A DNA stretch of 64,000 nucleotides from G020353115 sp964640125. Its GTDB lineage: Bacteria > Bacteroidota > Bacteroidia > Bacteroidales > VadinHA17. The notes under the pieces are model-generated. The model was not told the DNA's origin and made no database searches. It saw only the letters and a program-made list of their open reading frames with translations. Each line of letters starts with the position of its first letter. The stretch's first letter is position 1. The stretch spans positions 114,886-178,885 of the forward strand of contig CAZXGG010000001.1 in assembly GCA_964640125.1 (NCBI GenBank), written 5' to 3'. Made by a program: the position numbers and the translations under genes. Positions 43,277-52,121 of this stretch are shown piece by piece.

Positions 43277-43301
43277 AAGGGCTGTAGAAAGCCCTTTTTT
43301 T
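43277..43301 (+). terminator. Rho-independent terminator after the ECF sigma operon
   Basis: Perfect 7-bp stem AAGGGCT (43277-43283) and AGCCCTT (43290-43296) with a 6-nt loop, running into a T-run of seven. It closes the sigma / anti-sigma / barrel unit and insulates the ThiF-like gene. Confidence 0.9.
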
Positions 43302-43368
43302 GTGCCCTGGTTATCGAAGGGACTATCTGTTATTTTCCTATCTTTATCCACCCATTACATCGTTGAGC

Positions 43369-44145
43369 ATGGAAAAGGAAGAACTTACTCACCAGGAATT
43401 GCGCCGGTATAACCGTCACATCATGCTGCCTGAGGTCGGTAGAGACGGGCAGAAGGCACTGAAAAAGGCCAGAGTCCTGGTTGTGGGAGCCGGAGGCCTG
43501 GGGTGCCCGGTTCTGCAATACCTGGCAGCAATCGGTATTGGCACATTAGGAATCATTGATTTTGACAAAGTGGATGAAGAGAACTTGCAACGGCAGGTTC
43601 TTTATGGTTTGCAGGACCTGGGGAAATTGAAGTCCATCATTGTCAAAACACGGCTTCAGCAGTTTAACCCGCTGGTGAACTATGAGGTGATTAATATATG
43701 CATGGATAGAAACAATGCCCTTAACATCATTCAACAATATGATATTGTTGTGGATGCCACGGATAATTATCCAACGCGTTACCTGATTAATGATGCTTGC
43801 GTGATCCTTAAAAAACCCATGGTCTATGGAAGCATTTATACTTTTGAGGGACAGGTTTCCGTTTTCAATTACCGGGAAGGACCAACCTACCGTTGTCTCT
43901 TTCCCAAAATGCCGGGTAAACGGGAAGCACCTGCAGCATCTGAAATTGGGGTGATCGGTGTACTTCCAGGAATCATTGGCACTTTTCAGGCAAACGAGGT
44001 GATAAAAATAATCCTTGATAAAGGAGGAATCCTGTCCGGGAAACTACTGGTTATTAATATTCTGGAACCCTCCTTCTACCGGTTTACCATTACAAAAAAC
44101 CAGAAGAACCTTTCCATAACGGAGCTGTCAGATTATTCCCAATAA
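43369..44145 (+). CDS. ThiF/MoeB/HesA-family adenylyltransferase (E1-like)
   Basis: E1-like enzyme that adenylates the C-terminus of a small sulfur-carrier protein (MoaD, ThiS or similar). The start is taken at 43369 (MEKEELTHQEL), giving 258 residues and the canonical 'RYNRHIMLPEVGRDGQ'; the frame opens earlier at 43300, but that overlaps the terminator. ATP-binding marks: VVGAGGLGCPV, 'DFDKVDEENLQRQ' and 'DIVVDATDNYPTRYLIND'. Unusual: the zinc-binding Cys pairs of MoeB/ThiF are missing except one Cys (YRCLFP), and the conserved acceptor Cys position reads AASEIGV. No rhodanese domain is present. No moa or thi gene is adjacent, so the carrier protein is unknown. Confidence 0.85.
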   Translation: MEKEELTHQELRRYNRHIMLPEVGRDGQKALKKARVLVVGAGGLGCPVLQYLAAIGIGTLGIIDFDKVDEENLQRQVLYGLQDLGKLKSIIVKTRLQQFNPLVNYEVINICMDRNNALNIIQQYDIVVDATDNYPTRYLINDACVILKKPMVYGSIYTFEGQVSVFNYREGPTYRCLFPKMPGKREAPAASEIGVIGVLPGIIGTFQANEVIKIILDKGGILSGKLLVINILEPSFYRFTITKNQKNLSITELSDYSQ

Positions 44146-44225
44146 TCGCACACATCTCCTGAGGAAAGGAACCTGGTAATGCATAGGATAACATAACAGA
44201 GCGCATAATACAAAGAGAAAAGCAT

Positions 44226-44933
44226 ATGAAACTACTACTGATCAGTAATTCGACCAATGCCGGAGAGGAATACCTTGATTATCCGAAGTATCAGATAAAA
44301 GAATTCCTGGGTGAACGCCGGGTAACTGCACTGTTTATCCCCTATGCAGCAGTTACTTTTTCATTTGATGACTATGAGAAAAAGGTCGATTCCCGTTTCA
44401 GGGAGGTAGGCCATGCTGTGAAATCTGTCCATCATTTTTCTGATCCACTGGATGCCATTGCCAATGCGGAAGCTATTGTAGTAGGGGGTGGAAATACCTG
44501 GCAACTCATCAGCATGATGCAGGAGAAAGGAATGGTGGATGCCATCGCAAAACGTGTGCAGGATGGGATTCCCTACATTGGCTGGAGTGCCGGCTCCAAC
44601 GTTGCATGTCCAACCATTCGTACCACCAATGATATGCCCATAACCGAACCAGAAAGCTTTATTGCGTTTGATTTGATCCCCTTTCAGATCAATCCCCATT
44701 ACCTGGATGCAAATCCTGAAGGCCATGCAGGTGAGACCAGGGAGGCAAGAATTGAGGAATTCATTGAGGTAAATCCTGACCTATATGTGATGGGATTGCG
44801 TGAAGGAACCATGTTGTGGATAGAAGAGGAGCGCATCAGGCTAATCGGCCCGCGAAAGGTAAGAATCTTCAAGAAAAACAGGAAACCTCAAGAACTGGGA
44901 CCGGAAGATGATTTCAGTTTTCTTTTATCATAA
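44226..44933 (+). CDS. pepE: Dipeptidase E (alpha-aspartyl dipeptidase), S51
   Basis: Cytoplasmic serine peptidase that hydrolyses Asp-X dipeptides. At 235 residues it has the size of Salmonella PepE (229). The nucleophile is Ser121 in GWSAGSN; Asp136 (NDMPI) and His158 (INPHYLD) match the Salmonella triad Ser120/Asp135/His157 shifted by one. N-terminal 'LLISNSTNAGEEYLDYP' and the 'VGGGNTWQLI' loop are also typical. It has its own 80-bp upstream gap and is followed after 56 bp by the AsmA gene. Confidence 0.95.
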   Translation: MKLLLISNSTNAGEEYLDYPKYQIKEFLGERRVTALFIPYAAVTFSFDDYEKKVDSRFREVGHAVKSVHHFSDPLDAIANAEAIVVGGGNTWQLISMMQEKGMVDAIAKRVQDGIPYIGWSAGSNVACPTIRTTNDMPITEPESFIAFDLIPFQINPHYLDANPEGHAGETREARIEEFIEVNPDLYVMGLREGTMLWIEEERIRLIGPRKVRIFKKNRKPQELGPEDDFSFLLS

Positions 44934-44989
44934 CAATACAACCCCCCTCTTTCCTCGTTTAATTCAAGGTTGAGATTGGAGCAAAGCGC

Positions 44990-47689
44990 ATGCGGATTAT
45001 TAAGAAAATAATGATTTTTTTGCTTGTCTTTCTGCTGTTTATTCTGGGTGCAGGGGTGATTCTTTCATCGGTTTTTAAAGATGAGATAACCGGATTATTG
45101 ATCCGGGAACTGAATAAGAAAATTGTCACTAAGATAGAGGTTGAAGAGGTTAAATTTTCCCTCCTTCGCAAATTCCCCAATGCATCCATTGAGCTCCGGC
45201 AGGTTTTAATTCACCCTCCGGCAGCATTTTACCAGGAGAATAAGCAGGATCCCGGCTATGATACCCTGCTCTTTGCCCAACATCTTTTTTTGGAGTTCAA
45301 CGCGAAAGATATTATTCACAAAGAGTTTCGCATTAAGAGAATTCATGCTGACAGGGGATCACTCAACCTGACAGTGAATCGTGACGGAATACCAAATTAT
45401 AAATTCTGGATGACAGATGGTGAAGGGGCTACAGACACGATGAACATCAACTTGCAGGATCTGAAATTTTCTAACCTGCAATTCCAGGTAGTAAACAGGG
45501 TAAGTGATTTTCATTTTGCCGGCTTTGCTGAATCCATTCGTTTGAAAGGAGATTTTTCCTCCCGTAACTTTCAGTTGCAGGCAGTGGCGAATCCGTTTGT
45601 GCAACACCTCTCCCTACATGGCATACAATACATTACGGACAGGGTATGCCGGATTGACCTGGAGATGTCAGTTGATGGACTGCAATACACCATCGAAAAG
45701 GGGGATATTGAGGTTTCAGGAATGCCATTTGTAACCAATGGATCTTTCACAACCGGTGAAAGCCGGAAGCTTAATCTGATGGTGAATGGAGAGGATCTGA
45801 ATCTTACCTCTGTTATCAAACTTTTACCCGCTATCCATCAAGAGCGTTTCAGCAACTATGCCATGACCGGGGATCTTGATTTTGAAGTGACTCTGACCGG
45901 CAACTATGGAATAAAAGGCCCCCCACTGATCGTGGCACACGGATACCTTGACAGCGCCAGTCTGACACCCATAAAAGGCAACATAAAAATTGATAAACTG
46001 AAGTTGTCCGGATATTATTCGAATGGGGTGAAAAGAAACCCTTCCTCAACGAACCTGAAAATCGATGAATTTTCCTGCACTATTGGCAGCAATTCGCTGT
46101 CGGGATCATTCACCATCCAAAACTTCGAACACCCGGAACTGGAATTGCTCATTACCGGATCCGTGGACCTGTCGGAGATACATCATTTTGTTCAAACGGA
46201 TTCAATCGAGTTCATGACCGGTTCTGTCAGAACGAACCTGCGACTGCAAGGCCCGTTGAGAAATTACAAACAGATTACACGTCAGGATATTCAGAACATG
46301 AATCCGGTAGGCCAAGCCGTATTGAGAAACGCGGGCATTAAGATGAAGAATGACCCCAAAATCTTTACGGAAGTTAATGGTACGTTAATGTTTGGTAAGC
46401 ACATATGGGTTGATGAGCTGGACATGAAATTTAATGGCAATCGGTTAACACTGAAGGGTAGATTAGGAAATGCCATTCCGTACCTGTTGACAGGGGACAA
46501 ACCATTGTTGATTGATGCAGATGTTACAGCAGAAGAGTTTATCCTGGACCGGTTTCTATCCAATGCCGGGAACCGGACCGATTCACTGAATAACCGATCG
46601 GGGATACATTTTCCTGAAAACCTTCAAATGAACCTGAGGTTGAATATAGCAGACTATTACCACAAGCAATTTCATGCACAGAACCTCTCCGGAGTTCTCT
46701 CCTATCAGCCTGGAATCATTGCTCTTCAGTCCATCGTTTTTGATGCCATGGAAGGCCATGTTTCAGGAGACGGGATGATGGCAAAAGAACCAGACGGTAC
46801 CTATCCGGTGCGCATTCAAAGCAACATAAACGGATTAGATATTCAAAAACTGTTCACTACCTTTAATAATTTCGGACAGGAATACATTGTGGATGAAAAC
46901 CTGAAAGGATCTGCTTCCGGAGAGATCGATTTCTCCGCCACATGGGACCGGAATGTAGTGGTCGATAAACAATCCATTGTTGCCGAAAGCCATGTGATCA
47001 TAACCCGGGGGGAGTTGATCAATTTTGAACCCATGCTGGGGCTTTCCAAGTTCATTGAGGTGGAAGAACTCCAGCACATCCACTTTTCAGAACTTGAAAA
47101 TGAAATCCTGATCAAAGATGAAAAAATCACCATTCCGCAAATGGAGATTCAATCGTCAGCCCTGGATATAACACTATCCGGGGTACATGATTTTGAAAAC
47201 AACATTTCGTATAAAGCAAAAGTGTTATTATCGGAAATTCTTTTTCGAAAAGCCAAAGACCGAAAGCAGGAAAACGAAGAATTTGGCGTGGTTGAGGATG
47301 ATGGGCTGGGAAAGACGAGTCTCTACCTTACCATTACCGGGAAACCGGGAGATATTAAAATTGCATATGACAGAAAAGGAGTGAAGCAGGTTATTTCCGA
47401 AAGCATTCAGGAGGAGAGAAAAGTACTCCGACAGATGCTGAAGGAGGAGTTTGGTTGGTTTAAAAAGGATACTGCCGGGGTTTCTGACAGTGCCACACAA
47501 CAGAAGGATAGCCGGTTTACCATCCGTTGGGATGATCGTGATACCGTTATGATAGATACACTGAAGAACGGAGCAGTAACAAAACCGGCATTCCGAATTG
47601 AGTGGGATGATGAGGGCCCCGATGTCGATACAACGGGTAAACAAAAGCTGTCGGTTAAGACATCCCAAATGAAGTATGAGGCCAGATAA
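44990..47689 (+). CDS. AsmA-family envelope protein
   Basis: Large inner-membrane-anchored periplasmic protein of 899 residues. The N-terminal membrane helix is at about 6-30 (IMIFLLVFLLFILGAGVILSSVF); the rest is a long series of beta-strands with an AsmA-type N-domain ('VEEVKFSLLRKFPNASIELRQVLI') and an AsmA-like C-domain ('GEIDFSATWDRN', 'INFEPMLGLSKFIEVEEL', 'MEIQSSALDITLSG'). AsmA-like proteins form bridge-like grooves linked to phospholipid transport and outer-membrane homeostasis. The C-terminal 120 residues are charged and probably flexible. It is downstream of pepE by 56 bp and upstream of a histidine kinase by 31 bp. Confidence 0.88.
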   Translation: MRIIKKIMIFLLVFLLFILGAGVILSSVFKDEITGLLIRELNKKIVTKIEVEEVKFSLLRKFPNASIELRQVLIHPPAAFYQENKQDPGYDTLLFAQHLFLEFNAKDIIHKEFRIKRIHADRGSLNLTVNRDGIPNYKFWMTDGEGATDTMNINLQDLKFSNLQFQVVNRVSDFHFAGFAESIRLKGDFSSRNFQLQAVANPFVQHLSLHGIQYITDRVCRIDLEMSVDGLQYTIEKGDIEVSGMPFVTNGSFTTGESRKLNLMVNGEDLNLTSVIKLLPAIHQERFSNYAMTGDLDFEVTLTGNYGIKGPPLIVAHGYLDSASLTPIKGNIKIDKLKLSGYYSNGVKRNPSSTNLKIDEFSCTIGSNSLSGSFTIQNFEHPELELLITGSVDLSEIHHFVQTDSIEFMTGSVRTNLRLQGPLRNYKQITRQDIQNMNPVGQAVLRNAGIKMKNDPKIFTEVNGTLMFGKHIWVDELDMKFNGNRLTLKGRLGNAIPYLLTGDKPLLIDADVTAEEFILDRFLSNAGNRTDSLNNRSGIHFPENLQMNLRLNIADYYHKQFHAQNLSGVLSYQPGIIALQSIVFDAMEGHVSGDGMMAKEPDGTYPVRIQSNINGLDIQKLFTTFNNFGQEYIVDENLKGSASGEIDFSATWDRNVVVDKQSIVAESHVIITRGELINFEPMLGLSKFIEVEELQHIHFSELENEILIKDEKITIPQMEIQSSALDITLSGVHDFENNISYKAKVLLSEILFRKAKDRKQENEEFGVVEDDGLGKTSLYLTITGKPGDIKIAYDRKGVKQVISESIQEERKVLRQMLKEEFGWFKKDTAGVSDSATQQKDSRFTIRWDDRDTVMIDTLKNGAVTKPAFRIEWDDEGPDVDTTGKQKLSVKTSQMKYEAR

Positions 47690-47720
47690 GGCGTTATCAT
47701 ATTAATTAATACCCATTCTT

Positions 47721-48872
47721 GTGAATATCTATAAGCGGAAACAGCACTGGAAATTCCTCCTCTTTATGGGGGCAATCGTCATTGGTGTCGGATCATTGTT
47801 ATATACGCATCGACTGGTATCGGAGTTGAAAGCTGAGGAGAGAGAAAAGGTGGAACTTTGGGCTCAGGCAACGAGGAAATTAATTGAGATAGATATCGAA
47901 GAGACCGATTTTGGTTTCCTCTTCAAGGTCATTGAAAATAACAATACCGTTCCCGTGATCATGGTTGATGCCGAGGGGGATACCATTTCGACACGAAACC
48001 TGGATCCCGATAAACTGAAAAACCCGGATTACATCCAGAGACAGCTCAAAACGATGGCAGCAGTGCATGAGCCAATAGAAATACCCTTATCGGAGGGAGA
48101 AAAAAATTACATCTTCTATCGCGACAGTACGATCCTGACCAAGCTTCTTTATTTTCCTTACATTCAACTTGGGGTGATCCTGTTGTTCATTATCGTATCG
48201 TATCTGGCATTTAGTTCATCACGCAAAGCGGAACAAAACCAGGTCTGGGTAGGATTATCAAAAGAGACAGCACATCAACTCGGCACACCAACCTCAGCAC
48301 TGATTGCCTGGGTTGAGTTATTAAGGTTGAAAAAACTGGACAGGAAAAACCTGCTGGAGTTTGAAAAGGATGTTGGAAGACTGGAAAAAATAACACAACG
48401 GTTTTCTAAAATCGGATCGCATCCCGAAATGGTGAAAACAAACATCGTCCCGGTGATTCAACATGCTGTCGGATACATAAAAAGCAGGTCTTCAGAAAAG
48501 GTGCGTTTTATCCTGAATTTTACAGCGGATAATGAATGGATGGTCCAGTTGAATCCCGAATTGTTTGAATGGGTCATTGAGAACCTTTGCAAGAATGCCG
48601 TCGATTCCATGAATGGCAAGGGGACCATTGAAGTAACCATGACCGATAACGCGAAGGCACTGTTTATTGATATAAAAGATCAGGGGAAAGGCATCCCTAA
48701 ATCGAGGCATAAAACGATTTTCAAACCCGGATATACCACAAAAGAGAGAGGGTGGGGATTGGGCCTCTCCCTCTCAAAAAGAATCATCGAAATGTATCAT
48801 GGCGGAAAGATCTTTGTCCTGTATTCGGAAAGCAACAAGGGAGCAACCTTTCGCATTGTATTAAAAAAATAG
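47721..48872 (+). CDS. Membrane sensor histidine kinase
   Basis: 383-residue kinase with a GTG start at 47721 (MNIYKRKQHWK). Two membrane helices (about 13-31 and 145-165) bracket a periplasmic sensor segment of about 110 residues. The phospho-acceptor is His185 in ETAHQLGTPTSA, the form common in Bacteroidota kinases. ATP-binding boxes: N-box 'WVIENLCKNAVDSM', G1 'DQGKGIP' and G2 'GWGLGLSLSKRI'. It has no receiver domain and no response regulator gene adjacent, so it is an orphan kinase. The U32 gene follows after 12 bp. Confidence 0.92.
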   Translation: MNIYKRKQHWKFLLFMGAIVIGVGSLLYTHRLVSELKAEEREKVELWAQATRKLIEIDIEETDFGFLFKVIENNNTVPVIMVDAEGDTISTRNLDPDKLKNPDYIQRQLKTMAAVHEPIEIPLSEGEKNYIFYRDSTILTKLLYFPYIQLGVILLFIIVSYLAFSSSRKAEQNQVWVGLSKETAHQLGTPTSALIAWVELLRLKKLDRKNLLEFEKDVGRLEKITQRFSKIGSHPEMVKTNIVPVIQHAVGYIKSRSSEKVRFILNFTADNEWMVQLNPELFEWVIENLCKNAVDSMNGKGTIEVTMTDNAKALFIDIKDQGKGIPKSRHKTIFKPGYTTKERGWGLGLSLSKRIIEMYHGGKIFVLYSESNKGATFRIVLKK

Positions 48873-48884
48873 AGGGAAATCCGC

Positions 48885-50150
48885 GTGGTGAAATATACCA
48901 GGGAAAAGATAGAATTAATGGCTCCTGCCGGCTCGTTTGAATCCCTGATTGCAGCTGTGCAGGGAGGAGCGGATTCCGTCTATTTTGGGGTGGAAAAACT
49001 CAACATGAGAGCGAAGTCTTCACGCAATTTTTCCATCCGGGATCTCTCCAGGATTGCATCCATCTGCCGGGAGAATAACCTGAAATCCTACCTTACCCTC
49101 AATACCATCATGTATGATGAAGACCTTGCCCGGATGCGGAATATAATCCATACCGTTAAAGATTCCGGAATAACCGCAATCATTGCATCGGATCAGGCGG
49201 TGATGAATTATGCTTTTGAAGCAGGAGTTGAAGTGCATATTTCCACACAACTGAGTATTAGCAATATAGAAGCATTAAAATTTTATGCACGGTATGCAGA
49301 TGTGGTGGTGTTAGCGCGGGAACTCAACCTGGATCAGGTTCATGCCATTTACAATCAAATCGTTGACCAGAAAATCATGGGACCCGGCGGTGAATTGATC
49401 CGGATTGAACTGTTTGCACACGGAGCACTCTGTATGGCCATATCCGGAAAATGCTATTTAAGTCTGCATGAGAGTGACCATTCGGCAAACCGGGGAATGT
49501 GTTTGCAAACCTGCCGGAAGGGATACATCGTAACGGAAAAGGAATCGGGTTACCAGCTGGAGATAGAGAATGAATACATCCTGTCCCCGAAAGACCTGAA
49601 TACCATTGGATTCTTAGACAAAATACTGGATACCGGCGTGAGGGTGCTGAAAATAGAGGGGAGAGCAAGACCACCCGAATATGTCAAAACAGTAGCTGCC
49701 TGCTATGATGAGGCGATTAAATCCTGTATTGACGGAACCTATGGTGAAGTGAAAATCAAAGAATGGAACAAACGGTTAGCCGAAGTATTTAACCGCGGAT
49801 TCTGGGACGGATATTACCTGGGTCAGCGAATGGGAGAGTGGAGCCAGGGTTACGGATCCCGTGCAACAAAGCGAAAAATCTATATCGGGAAGGGGATGAA
49901 TTATTTCTCAAAGATCGGTGTTGCAGAATTTAAGATTGAGACCGGCTCGGTTCATCTCGGGGATGAGATCCTCATTACCGGACCAACCACCGGGGTCATT
50001 CAAACCGCTGTCCGGGAAATCCGGGTTGATCTGAACAGTGTTGAGAAAGCCAGTAAAGGAGAGCATTGTTCTATCCCGATCGATAGCGTGGTGAGAAGAT
50101 CGGATAAACTGTATAAAGTGGTGAATGCTAACGAAGTGAAACAGCAATAA
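48885..50150 (+). CDS. trhP: U32 family protein, tRNA 5-hydroxyuridine synthesis (TrhP-like)
   Basis: Member of the U32 'peptidase' family; the E. coli homologues TrhP and RlhA hydroxylate RNA using prephenate, so a role in 5-hydroxyuridine formation at tRNA position 34 is the best guess. The four conserved Cys are visible: Cys183 and Cys190 (HGALCMAISGKC), Cys206 and Cys210 (GMCLQTC), likely an iron-sulfur site. The N-terminus reads 'IELMAPAGSFESLIAAVQGGADSVYFG'. The GTG at 48885 is preferred because the ATG at residue 12 would remove a conserved N-terminal strand. At 421 residues it is nearer TrhP (453) than RlhA (653). A true protease role is unsupported. Confidence 0.88.
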   Translation: MVKYTREKIELMAPAGSFESLIAAVQGGADSVYFGVEKLNMRAKSSRNFSIRDLSRIASICRENNLKSYLTLNTIMYDEDLARMRNIIHTVKDSGITAIIASDQAVMNYAFEAGVEVHISTQLSISNIEALKFYARYADVVVLARELNLDQVHAIYNQIVDQKIMGPGGELIRIELFAHGALCMAISGKCYLSLHESDHSANRGMCLQTCRKGYIVTEKESGYQLEIENEYILSPKDLNTIGFLDKILDTGVRVLKIEGRARPPEYVKTVAACYDEAIKSCIDGTYGEVKIKEWNKRLAEVFNRGFWDGYYLGQRMGEWSQGYGSRATKRKIYIGKGMNYFSKIGVAEFKIETGSVHLGDEILITGPTTGVIQTAVREIRVDLNSVEKASKGEHCSIPIDSVVRRSDKLYKVVNANEVKQQ

Positions 50151-50152
50151 CA

Positions 50153-50863
50153 TCAACGATGATACCGGCGAATTTCATCCAGGTATTTTTCACGGATCAG
50201 TTTGAGTTTGTCGAGACTGCACTCTTTCTCGTATATCCTGACCACATCGGTTAGATCATTCCGGTACAACACACCCAGGGCGGCATCGAAATTCCGGTTA
50301 TCGATGTTGTTCTTGATCGAAAAGGTGATCTGTTCAAACAGTTTCCAGTTCAGCTGTGCGGGGATCTCAAGATAATACATCTGGAGGTCAACCAGGTCTT
50401 TAAAGATGCCCTCCTCAATTTCTTTCAATTCAAAGTACTTGTTAATTTTAATAAGCCCTTGTTTATTGTAGTTCCTTTTGCGCATGAATTCTATGCCTTC
50501 CGACTGGTAGCAGCTCTGGAGTTCCGGAATAAACTGGAAGCTTGGCAGATCTTTTATCCGGATACAACTCAATTTTGAATTAAAGATGTGGAGCACTCCC
50601 TGTCGGGCAGCAAAGCTCTGTTTGAAATATTGCCTGATTTTTTGTGAGATACGCAGAATGTTCTCTTCAATATATTCTTTCTTGGTTACCAGAAAGATGA
50701 AGTGTGGGATCGGTTCGGAAGGAAGATTTTCTCCGTGATATCCGGGAAAGGGTTTGGAAGCTTCCAGGACAAAGGTATTATCCAGGATGTTGGATTCAAG
50801 TGTATGTAGTTGTTCAACCTTTGTTATTGAACCGAACGTTTCGATGATAACCTTTTCTGCCAT
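50153..50863 (-). CDS. Hypothetical cytoplasmic protein
   Basis: I do not recognise the family. The 236-residue product has no signal peptide or membrane segment. It reads as mixed alpha/beta in the first half ('KVIIETFGSITKVEQLHTLES', 'PHFIFLVTKKEYIEENILRI') and helical in the second. There are only three Cys, unevenly spaced, and no nucleotide-binding or metal motif. It is convergent with the U32 gene (stop codons almost touching) and begins about 105 bp after the mnmH stop on the same strand. Intact reading frame and codon usage like its neighbours make it a real gene. Confidence 0.78.
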   Translation of the reverse strand: MAEKVIIETFGSITKVEQLHTLESNILDNTFVLEASKPFPGYHGENLPSEPIPHFIFLVTKKEYIEENILRISQKIRQYFKQSFAARQGVLHIFNSKLSCIRIKDLPSFQFIPELQSCYQSEGIEFMRKRNYNKQGLIKINKYFELKEIEEGIFKDLVDLQMYYLEIPAQLNWKLFEQITFSIKNNIDNRNFDAALGVLYRNDLTDVVRIYEKECSLDKLKLIREKYLDEIRRYHR

Positions 50864-50968
50864 AATGAACGGATGGGTAAGCGCTACAAATGTATAGGAA
50901 TTTGATTAAAATCCAAACCCCATTGTGTGTTGAGGAGGGAACGCAATTGACAGGAGAAGGAGTCTTAG

Positions 50969-52003
50969 TCAGATCAGGTGATGCCTCTCTGCAAAGGCCA
51001 GGATACGGTTGGCATTTTCGTCGGGATTATCCCCGGGGAGACGAATCGTATGGACCGTTTGGGCATCCCTTCGGGTCAATCCGTAGTCATAGGTTTTATC
51101 GTAGTAGGAAAGACTAAGTTCAATGGCTTTGGTAAATTGTAACCGGTCGATGGCATCGAACGCGATGCGTGCATTTTCTTCGCCCAACCGTTTCCTGATT
51201 CGTGCAACAGCATCTTTTAACTGGTCGGGTGGAAAGGTGGCATATTCTCTTTCCAGTCGTTTTACACGCAAATCAAAATCCATGTCAATTTTGATCACGG
51301 GACTTCTTTTCATCTGATAAAACAGTTCATCCGGAATAAACACGGATCCGACGGCTTTGCTTTCATCTTCCAGCCAGACTGGAAACGCGGGATCCATGGT
51401 ATGCCATTGGGAAAAGAGGTTGTTCTCAAATTGCTCACCGGTGGGTTGGGTTTCCTGGCCAATGCCCCCGAAGGCAGAGCCTTTGTGATGTGCAATACTT
51501 TCCAGATCAATGGTTTGTTGGCCAAGGGAGTGAAGACGGTTCAGGATTTCCGTTTTTCCGGATCCTGTAAAACCTCCAAGGATAATCAGTTTCATGGATT
51601 TTGCGAACGACTGCCTGAGATGCCGTCGGTAAGAGCGGTAACCCCCTTCAAGGATTTTGCATTGAATGCCGGAAGCACGAAAGAGCAACGCCATATTTTC
51701 GCTGCGCATGCCACCCCGCCAGCAATGCAGAAGCAGCGAAGATCCCTGTGCAATCTCAAGGGCTTGTTCAACCATTGCAACCATCCTGGGTCGGACATAT
51801 TTCAATCCCAATAAAATAGCACTATCACGGTTTCTCTTTTTGTATTCTATGCCAATAGCCGCTCTCTCCTCATTATTGAACAGGGGGATGTTGAACGCTC
51901 CCGGAATATGTCCTTTTGCATGTTCGGAAGGGGCTCGTACGTCTACGACAGGCAATTGGTTCATCCTGTAGAGAAAATCACCGACGGATAGTCTATGCGT
52001 CAT
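50969..52003 (-). CDS. mnmH: tRNA 2-selenouridine / geranyl-2-thiouridine synthase
   Basis: MnmH (SelU) converts 2-thiouridine at the tRNA wobble base to 2-selenouridine with selenophosphate, via a geranylated intermediate. It has an N-terminal rhodanese domain, catalytic Cys in LLHCWRGGMRS (Cys94 from this start, close to E. coli Cys97), followed by a P-loop (GGFTGSGKT) of the prenyl-transfer domain and 'GSAFGGIGQ'. I choose the ATG at 52003 (MTHRLSVGDF) because it aligns with the usual N-terminus; an in-frame ATG at 52039 adds 12 atypical residues. No selD gene lies in the window, so whether selenium is actually used cannot be judged here. Confidence 0.93.
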   Translation of the reverse strand: MTHRLSVGDFLYRMNQLPVVDVRAPSEHAKGHIPGAFNIPLFNNEERAAIGIEYKKRNRDSAILLGLKYVRPRMVAMVEQALEIAQGSSLLLHCWRGGMRSENMALLFRASGIQCKILEGGYRSYRRHLRQSFAKSMKLIILGGFTGSGKTEILNRLHSLGQQTIDLESIAHHKGSAFGGIGQETQPTGEQFENNLFSQWHTMDPAFPVWLEDESKAVGSVFIPDELFYQMKRSPVIKIDMDFDLRVKRLEREYATFPPDQLKDAVARIRKRLGEENARIAFDAIDRLQFTKAIELSLSYYDKTYDYGLTRRDAQTVHTIRLPGDNPDENANRILAFAERHHLI

Positions 52004-52121
52004 ACAAGTAGGATGGTCGCAGGAGGACGAAGCCTCCAATCAAACGGGAATAATCAATGCTACAAACAATCAATACCGGGAATCATGGGCAGTCATTGTC
52101 CTTCGAGGAAATTACCCAAGT

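Noticed and set aside
48885..50150. U32 protein as a collagenase-type protease
   Set aside because: The four conserved Cys and overall layout match RNA hydroxylation proteins TrhP/RlhA; the peptidase name is historical.
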